A stretch of 9,441 bases of DNA from Candidatus Omnitrophota bacterium. Lineage in GTDB: Bacteria; Omnitrophota; Gorgyraeia; Gygaellales; Profunditerraquicolaceae. A model generated the notes under the pieces. The model saw only the letters and a list, made by a program, of their open reading frames with translations, did not search any database and was not told the DNA's origin. The translations under genes were made by a program, and so were the position numbers. The stretch is from NCBI GenBank assembly GCA_028714595.1, contig JAQTMD010000051.1, positions 1 to 9,441 on the forward strand, read 5' to 3'. Positions 5,425 to 9,441 of this stretch are shown here, one piece after another; the stretch's first letter is position 1, and each line of letters begins with the position of its first letter.

Positions 5425-6375
5425 TTAATTCCGGTGATCGTCGAACAGGCAGCTGATCGATTCCTCGTTATGAATGCGCTTAATCGCCTCGCCCATGAGC
5501 GCGGCCACCGAGAGCACCTTGATCCGGGAATGCCTGTTTTTCGCGGCAAGCGGGATGCTGTCGGTGATGACCAGCTCTTTCAGGTCCCTGCAGGAGTCGA
5601 TGCGCTGCACTGCCGGGCCCGAGAGCACGCCGTGCGATATGGCTGCGCGGATAGACCGGCACTTTGCTTTTTTCAAGGCATGCACTGCCTCGATGAGCGA
5701 GCTGCCTGTGGCGATGAGGTCGTCCACGATGACCGCGTCTTTTCCGGCGACCTCGCCCAGGATATGCATGACCTCGGTCTTTTCCGGCGAATCGCGGCGC
5801 TTGTCGATGACCGCAAGGCCGGCGGAAAGCTTCTTGGCGTATGCGCGCGCCATCTTGATGGAACCGACGTCGGGCGAGACCACGACCAGATTCCTGCTGG
5901 GCAGCCGCTGCAGGTATTCGATAAAGACATTGATGGCAAAGAGGTGGTCCATGGGTATGTCGAAGAACCCCTGGATCTGGCCGGCGTGCAGGTCCATGGT
6001 GAGGATGCGGTTCGCCCCCGAGACGGTCAAAAGATTGGCCACCAGCTTTGCGGTGATCGGCACGCGCGGCTGGTCTTTGCGGTCCTGCCGGGCATACCCG
6101 AAATAGGGCATGACCGCGGTGATACGCGCTGCCGAGGCGCGCTTCAAAGCGTCGATCATGATTAAAAGTTCCATCAGGGTCTCGTTGGGAGGGGTGCAGG
6201 TGGACTGGACGATAAACACGTCCTTGCCCCGGGCATTCTCGTTTATCTTGACGCGGATTTCGCCTTCGCTGAAGCGTTCGACCGATGCGTCGGCGAGCGG
6301 CGCGCGCAAATACTTGCAGATGTCTTTGGCTAACTGGCGATTCGCGTTTCCGCTGAAGATCTTTAAGTTATCCAT
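5425..6375 (-). CDS. prs: Ribose-phosphate pyrophosphokinase (PRPP synthetase)
   Basis: A 316-residue Prs, which makes PRPP from ribose 5-phosphate and ATP for nucleotide, His and Trp synthesis. Landmarks: KIFSGNANRQLA (5-16), ERFSEGEIRVKI (33-44), MPYFGYARQDRK (89-100, ATP-binding region), TMDLHAGQIQGFFDIPMDHL (126-145), the flexible catalytic loop DKRRDSPEKTEVM (191-203), and the PRPP loop VIVDDLIATGSSL (215-227). The last differs from the common VDD(M/I)IDTAGT: the Asp at position five is Ala and the tail is GSS rather than AGT. Substitutions at this Asp are known in some other lineages, so activity is still likely. It starts 2 bases after the glmU stop; the AAAGAGG within the glmU end serves as its ribosome site. 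Confidence 0.97.
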   Translation of the reverse strand: MDNLKIFSGNANRQLAKDICKYLRAPLADASVERFSEGEIRVKINENARGKDVFIVQSTCTPPNETLMELLIMIDALKRASAARITAVMPYFGYARQDRKDQPRVPITAKLVANLLTVSGANRILTMDLHAGQIQGFFDIPMDHLFAINVFIEYLQRLPSRNLVVVSPDVGSIKMARAYAKKLSAGLAVIDKRRDSPEKTEVMHILGEVAGKDAVIVDDLIATGSSLIEAVHALKKAKCRSIRAAISHGVLSGPAVQRIDSCRDLKELVITDSIPLAAKNRHSRIKVLSVAALMGEAIKRIHNEESISCLFDDHRN

Positions 6376-6377
6376 GC

Positions 6378-7640
6378 CTACCTCTTTTTGGGCTGTACGA
6401 CCTTTGCCGGGACACCGACTACCGTCGCCTTATCCGGCACATTGCGGCCTCTGGTGACCACGCTGCCCGCGCCGGTGCGCGCGCCCCTGCCGACAATAAT
6501 AGGAGCTACCAATACCGTGTCCGAACCGATAAAGGCGTTATCCCTGATGACCGTTGGGTTTTTGTTTTTTCCGTCGTAATTGGCAGTGACGGTGCCTGCG
6601 CCTATGTTTACGGAATGGCCGAGGGTCGCGTCGCCGATGAACCCGAAATGCTTTGCCCGGGCCCCGGACGACAGCCTGGAGCGGGAAATTTCTATGAAAT
6701 TGCCCACAGCAACGTTATCAGCAAGACAAGTGCCCGGCCGCAGCCGGCAAAACGGCCCGACCGAACATCGGCTACCGATTGTAACATTCTTTTCAATGAC
6801 TGTAAAGGGATAAATTACGGTGTCAGGGCCGATTTTCGTGCCCCAGCTGATGAACGTGGAATCCGGGTCAACGATGGTCACCCCGTCCTTCATCAGCTGT
6901 TCCTGGATCCTCTGCTGCATGATCTTATTGGCCGCGGCAAGCTCCACGCGCGAATTGATGCCCAGGGCTTCCCGGACGTCTTCCGCCTTGACGGTTTCCA
7001 CGATCTCTCCGGCCCGGTACAGAATATCAATGACGTCGGTCAGGTAATATTCCTTTTTTGCGTTGTTGGGCCGTACCTGCTTGATGCCGGCAGCAAGCTT
7101 CTGCCGGTCAAAACACATGATGCCGGTATTGATCTCCTTGATGCGCTTCTGGAAATCGTCGGCGTCTTTTTCCTCCACGATGCCGCAGAGCGAATTATAG
7201 CGGTCGCGCAAGATCCTGCCGTATCCGGCGGGCTTGTCTATCTCCGCGGTCAACAGCGTTGCCGCTGCCCCGGCGTCCACATGGTGCGCTACCAGTTTCT
7301 CGATAGTCTCGGGCTTGAGCAGCGGATTGTCGCCGTAGAGCACCACCATCGTGCCCTTGAAACTCCTGAAATACTGTAAAGCCTGCTTTACCGCGTCTGC
7401 CGTGCCCAGGAGCTTTTTCTGCACCACGGACTTCGTGGCTTTCGGCAAAAATGCGCGCACATCCTGATATTTGAAACCGACGACCACCACGTGCTGCCTG
7501 ATCTTTGCCTGCTTGACCAGGTCAAGGACATAGCCGAGCATGGGCCGCGACGAGACCTGATGCATGACCTTGGGCATCTCGGATTTCATCCGCTCGCCTT
7601 TTCCTGCCGCCAGTATTATCGCCGCTATCTGCTTAGCCAT
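6378..7640 (-). CDS. glmU: GlmU-type bifunctional UDP-GlcNAc pyrophosphorylase / acetyltransferase
   Basis: 420 residues against about 450-460 for typical GlmU. The N-terminal nucleotidyltransferase is well kept: LAAGKGERMKSEMPKVMH (10-27), QKKLLGTADAV (74-84), LYGDNPLL with metal-binding Asp104 (101-108), AGYGRI (138-143), GIVEEKDA (153-160), EINTGI (169-174) and N229. This domain makes UDP-GlcNAc. The C-terminal left-handed beta-helix starts near 260 and lacks about 32 residues compared with E. coli GlmU, near two coils. RLRPG (299-303), His331 in the place of catalytic H363, N345, NYDGKNK (354-360) and GSDT (372-375) are present. By direct alignment, however, E. coli K351 and Y366 become Ser319 and Phe334. 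The acetyltransferase may have altered activity. The start lies 15 bases after tRNA-Gln with only a weak ribosome site; prs follows after 2 bases. Confidence 0.92.
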   Translation of the reverse strand: MAKQIAAIILAAGKGERMKSEMPKVMHQVSSRPMLGYVLDLVKQAKIRQHVVVVGFKYQDVRAFLPKATKSVVQKKLLGTADAVKQALQYFRSFKGTMVVLYGDNPLLKPETIEKLVAHHVDAGAAATLLTAEIDKPAGYGRILRDRYNSLCGIVEEKDADDFQKRIKEINTGIMCFDRQKLAAGIKQVRPNNAKKEYYLTDVIDILYRAGEIVETVKAEDVREALGINSRVELAAANKIMQQRIQEQLMKDGVTIVDPDSTFISWGTKIGPDTVIYPFTVIEKNVTIGSRCSVGPFCRLRPGTCLADNVAVGNFIEISRSRLSSGARAKHFGFIGDATLGHSVNIGAGTVTANYDGKNKNPTVIRDNAFIGSDTVLVAPIIVGRGARTGAGSVVTRGRNVPDKATVVGVPAKVVQPKKR

Positions 7641-7655
7641 AGGTATTCTTCAAGC

Positions 7656-7729
7656 TGGTTGGGACGTATGGATTCGAACCATAATAGCGAGACCCAAATT
7701 CTCGTGTCCTACCATTGGACGACATCCCA
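7656..7729 (-). tRNA. tRNA-Gln (anticodon UUG), CCA encoded
   Basis: A complete cloverleaf of 74 bases including CCA. The acceptor stem is TGGGATG with CGTCCCA (one T-G pair). The D arm is GTCC-AATGGTA-GGAC with the GG pair in the loop; the anticodon arm is CGAGA-ATTTGGG-TCTCG, placing T33 before anticodon TTG, which reads CAA. The variable loop is CTAT and the T arm is TATGG-TTCGAAT-CCATA. The T1-A72 pair is typical of tRNA-Gln. The discriminator is A and CCA is encoded at 7656-7658. It sits inside the operon between spoVG and glmU, only 15 bases before the glmU start, so RNase cleavage would set the 5' end of the glmU message. tRNA-Gln beside prs/rplY/pth is known in Geobacter-type genomes. 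Confidence 0.97.
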
Positions 7730-7738
7730 TCAATCTAA

Positions 7739-7753
7739 AGGGGACGTTCCCCT
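7739..7753 (-). other. Short hairpin just before tRNA-Gln
   Basis: AGGGGA and TCCCCT form a 6-bp stem around a 3-base loop, ten bases before the tRNA 5' end. On the minus strand TTTAGATTGA follows, with only three T residues, so it is a poor terminator. It shares the GGGGAC core with the hairpin upstream of ssb. It could aid tRNA processing or be a short palindromic repeat. Confidence 0.35.
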
Positions 7754-7776
7754 GGGTACCACACCTGCTGTTTCTA

Positions 7777-7805
7777 ACACTATTCAAATCAAAGAATTAA
7801 AACAA
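7777..7805 (-). promoter_or_regulatory. Possible promoter ahead of tRNA-Gln and glmU
   Basis: The spoVG-tRNA spacer contains an AT-rich block (about 7770-7820) against a GC-rich background. On the minus strand TTGTTT (7800-7805) and TAGTGT (7777-7782) are 17 bases apart, placing a start about 40 bases before the tRNA. The -10 match is poor (three of six), so this is only a candidate. The AT-rich setting upstream of a tRNA is the main argument. Confidence 0.25.
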
Positions 7806-7855
7806 CTGCTTTTTCAGTATCCCTTTGCATCCCGGTATTTGCCGCGCTGCGTCGC

Positions 7856-7883
7856 CCGGTGAGGCCGTACCGGTGAAGCCGTA
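7856..7883. repeat. Two tandem copies of a 14-bp unit after spoVG
   Basis: On the minus strand TACGGCTTCACCGG is followed at once by TACGGCCTCACCGG, one mismatch between copies, starting directly after the spoVG stop codon. The CCGGT...ACCGG ends could also pair as a 5-bp stem. It looks like a local duplication by slippage, or a small regulatory or protein-binding repeat. No third full copy is seen. Confidence 0.7.
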
Positions 7884-8309
7884 TTAGAGGTCATCCCCGG
7901 ACGCCCTCGCCGCAGCCGGCCCCTTCTTTACTTCTTCCTCATAAGCTTCCAGGATTTTCTTCTGAAGCTGTTCGCGGAATGCCTGCGTAATGGGGTGCGC
8001 GATATCCTTATGCTCTGCCTGCGCGCCGGTGCCGGCCTCTGCAGGGACGTGCGCGATCGGATACGCCTGCACGGGCAGCGGGCCGGCGCACTGGTTGCAG
8101 TACTTGGCGCGCGCCTCGTTCTTGAAACCGCATTTCGGGCAGGGGTGCTTGACCTTGCGCGACGGCATGGCGATGAACACGCCGTTGGTCCCCTGTATCA
8201 CTTTGATGTTGCGTACCACAAAAGCGTCGTCGAACGTCACCGTCGCATACGCCTTCAGCTTTTTATCGGGAGAATCCTTCAAGAACACCCTGACCTCGGT
8301 GATATCCAT
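7884..8309 (-). CDS. spoVG: SpoVG-family protein with inserted zinc ribbon
   Basis: 141 residues against about 85-100 for ordinary SpoVG. The N-terminal half is classic: MDITEVRVFL (1-10), KAYATVTFDDAFVVRNIKVI (19-38) and GTNGVFIAMPSRK (40-52). The conserved second block, KDIAHPITQAFREQLQKKIL (101-120), is displaced. In place of the usual linker of under ten residues there are about 48. The first part is a zinc ribbon with C57-x2-C60 and C71-x2-C74 (CPKCGF...KYCNQCAG); the rest is an Ala/Pro/Gly-rich stretch (77-98). SpoVG proteins bind nucleic acid and influence sporulation, septation or virulence genes in Firmicutes and spirochaetes; the role here is unknown. The ATG at 8309 is chosen because GGAGGTGA lies just before it and the protein then begins at the family N-terminus; a longer frame from 8348 would overlap ispE. 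Confidence 0.93.
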   Translation of the reverse strand: MDITEVRVFLKDSPDKKLKAYATVTFDDAFVVRNIKVIQGTNGVFIAMPSRKVKHPCPKCGFKNEARAKYCNQCAGPLPVQAYPIAHVPAEAGTGAQAEHKDIAHPITQAFREQLQKKILEAYEEEVKKGPAAARASGDDL

Positions 8310-8311
8310 GG

Positions 8312-8319
8312 TCACCTCC
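8312..8319 (-). promoter_or_regulatory. Ribosome-binding site that sets the spoVG start
   Basis: GGAGGTGA, with GGAGG five bases before the ATG at 8309. It decides for this start over the upstream in-frame codon at 8348, and implies strong translation of spoVG even though it lies within an operon. Confidence 0.85.
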
Positions 8320-8329
8320 GTGCTCGACA

Positions 8330-9208
8330 CTAGATGCTCGTAGCACAAAATACCCCGTAGAGCCTTGACTTTCCAAGATGCGAGCGTACCTGGTCCGCCT
8401 CCTTTCGGGAATTGACAATACCGAATACCGCCGGACCGCTCCCGGACATCATGATTGTTTTTACGCCTTGCGCAGACAGCGCGGCCTTTGCCCGGCTTAC
8501 CTGCGGGTACATGGACTCTGTAACAGGCTCCAAACTATTGGAAATCACTCCACTTAGTAGGGCAGGGTGGTTTTTCTTTAATGCCAAATAAGTAAGTTTA
8601 GCACCAGAACCCGGCCTTGTCAACCTTAAACTCCTCCTGCGGTCCCAGGCAGCATAGACCCGCGGCGTCGACACTGCAATCCCGGGCATTACAATCACGT
8701 GCCGGAGCTTTACCCCGGCAAGTTCCTGCAAAGGCCTGACGCGTTCTCCCCTTCCGGTTCCCCAGGCATAGGTACACTCGTGCACGAAAAACGGCACATC
8801 GCTGCCGATGCGCGCTCCCAGCTTTACCAGCGCAGCCCGGCTTGCCTTGACCTTCCAGAGCCGGTTCAGGCCAAGCAGCGTTGCCGCGGCATTGCTCGAG
8901 CCGCCTCCCATGCCGCTTCCCAGCGGTATCCGCTTCTCTATCCGGATTGCCGCGCCCTGTTTGACTGCGTAGGTCTTCTGCAAAAGCAAAGCTGCGGTGA
9001 GCGCCAGGTTATTGCTATCCCGGTTCAGCGCGGGATTATCGCTGGAAACCGTGATGCGGTTGTCACGGCGCGTCGTCAAAGTTATGGTATCGTGGAGGCT
9101 GATGCGTTCGAAAAGGGTGCGTATGGCGTGGAATCCGTCCGCGCGCTTGCGCCGCACGGACAGGAACAGGTTGAGCTTGGCAAAGGAAGGGACGGTTATG
9201 CGCGACAC
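8330..9208 (-). CDS. ispE: 4-diphosphocytidyl-2-C-methyl-D-erythritol kinase
   Basis: A 292-residue GHMP kinase that phosphorylates CDP-ME at the 2-hydroxyl in the non-mevalonate (MEP) isoprenoid pathway. Landmarks: FAKLNLFL (9-16) with the catalytic-site Lys11; DGFHAIRTLFE (24-34); the Gly-rich ATP loop PLGSGMGGGSSNAAATL (95-111); GSDVPFF with catalytic Asp137 (135-141); GRGERV (152-157); and the third GHMP motif MMSGSGPAVFG (253-263). All key residues are present and the length is normal. The start is GTG, six bases after the transketolase stop, with no clear Shine-Dalgarno, so translation is probably coupled. It ends 20 bases before spoVG, making it part of the same transcript. Confidence 0.97.
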   Translation of the reverse strand: MSRITVPSFAKLNLFLSVRRKRADGFHAIRTLFERISLHDTITLTTRRDNRITVSSDNPALNRDSNNLALTAALLLQKTYAVKQGAAIRIEKRIPLGSGMGGGSSNAAATLLGLNRLWKVKASRAALVKLGARIGSDVPFFVHECTYAWGTGRGERVRPLQELAGVKLRHVIVMPGIAVSTPRVYAAWDRRRSLRLTRPGSGAKLTYLALKKNHPALLSGVISNSLEPVTESMYPQVSRAKAALSAQGVKTIMMSGSGPAVFGIVNSRKEADQVRSHLGKSRLYGVFCATSI

Positions 9209-9214
9209 AGCAGC

Positions 9215-9441
9215 TTAGGCGATTGCTGAAAGGACTGCCTGTTCGATATCGGAACTTTTCAGGTTATACGCTTTGAGCAACTCCTCGGGCTCGCCCGACT
9301 GGCCGAACCGGTTCTTGATGCCCACTTGCAGGACTTTGGCAGGATGACCGGTTGCCGCCGCCTCCTGCACTGCCGAGGCAAGGCCGCCGATATTGGAATG
9401 CTCTTCGCAGACCACGATGCCGCGGGTACTCCGGCAGCAGT
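9215..9441 (-). CDS. Transketolase C-terminal subunit, 3' end only
   Basis: Only the last 75 or so codons are inside the window; the frame is open to the edge and the start lies outside. The visible part reads GIVVCEEHSNIGGLASAVQE, then VLQVGIKNRFGQSGEPEELL near the end. This matches the C-terminal (transketolase_C) domain of the split-type transketolases and DXP synthase-like enzymes, in which EEH...GGLGSAV and RFGxSGxPEEL are conserved. In the split arrangement, separate N- and C-terminal subunits move two-carbon units between sugar phosphates. The split form is suggested by the fit to family sequences, but a single-chain enzyme or a DXS paralogue cannot be excluded from this fragment. It stops six bases before ispE. 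Confidence 0.85.
   Translation of the reverse strand, partial: CCRSTRGIVVCEEHSNIGGLASAVQEAAATGHPAKVLQVGIKNRFGQSGEPEELLKAYNLKSSDIEQAVLSAIA

Noticed and set aside
5362..6165. 267-codon plus-strand frame opposite prs
   Set aside because: It is antisense to a clear PRPP synthetase, and its composition is typical of shadow frames.
8310..8348. Upstream extension of spoVG by 13 codons
   Set aside because: The extra residues do not match the SpoVG family, would overlap ispE by 19 bases, and the strong GGAGG site directly precedes the internal ATG at 8309.
1..9441. CRISPR arrays, insertion sequences, phage or defence genes
   Set aside because: No regularly spaced repeats, transposase or integrase motifs, or defence domains were seen; essentially all DNA is covered by housekeeping genes and two pilins.

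Overview
All protein genes in this 9.4 kb window, plus one tRNA, lie on the minus strand with very short gaps or overlaps. It reads as one long housekeeping operon transcribed from right to left, and both ends of the window cut through genes. In transcription order the genes are: the 3' end of a transketolase C-terminal-subunit gene, ispE, an unusual spoVG, tRNA-Gln(UUG), a glmU-type gene, prs, rplY (L25/Ctc), pth, rpsF, ssb, rpsR, rplI, dnaB, and two tandem type IV pilin-like (pseudopilin) genes. The second pilin gene runs off the left edge.\n\nOrganism (inference): a GC-rich bacterium, probably from an uncultured lineage. The order spoVG-glmU-prs-ctc-pth recalls Firmicutes. tRNA-Gln close to prs-rplY-pth, followed by rpsF-rpsR-rplI-dnaB after ispE, recalls Deltaproteobacteria such as Geobacter. 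The mixture, the split-type transketolase, the zinc-ribbon SpoVG and the pseudopilins of the H-X9-DG style would suit Candidatus Omnitrophota or a related phylum, but the sequence alone does not prove this.\n\nRight part (about 7.6-9.4 kb): central carbon and isoprenoid precursor genes (transketolase, ispE), then spoVG, whose core is split by a four-cysteine zinc ribbon. A 154-base spacer carries a 14-bp tandem repeat, an AT-rich possible promoter and a small hairpin, and is followed by the tRNA. Middle (about 4.1-7.6 kb): glmU (UDP-GlcNAc synthesis), prs (PRPP synthesis), L25 and peptidyl-tRNA hydrolase. Left-middle (about 1.1-4.1 kb): S6, SSB, S18, L9 and DnaB, the widespread ribosome/replication cluster. 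Left end (1-1.1 kb): two paralogous pseudopilins.\n\nNo defence, mobile or CRISPR element is visible, and no complete novel system. The points most worth following are variants inside familiar genes: the zinc-ribbon SpoVG, a GlmU with altered acetyltransferase-site residues and a shortened beta-helix, an SSB without the usual C-terminal acidic tip, a divergent PRPP loop in Prs, and the tandem pilin pair behind dnaB.
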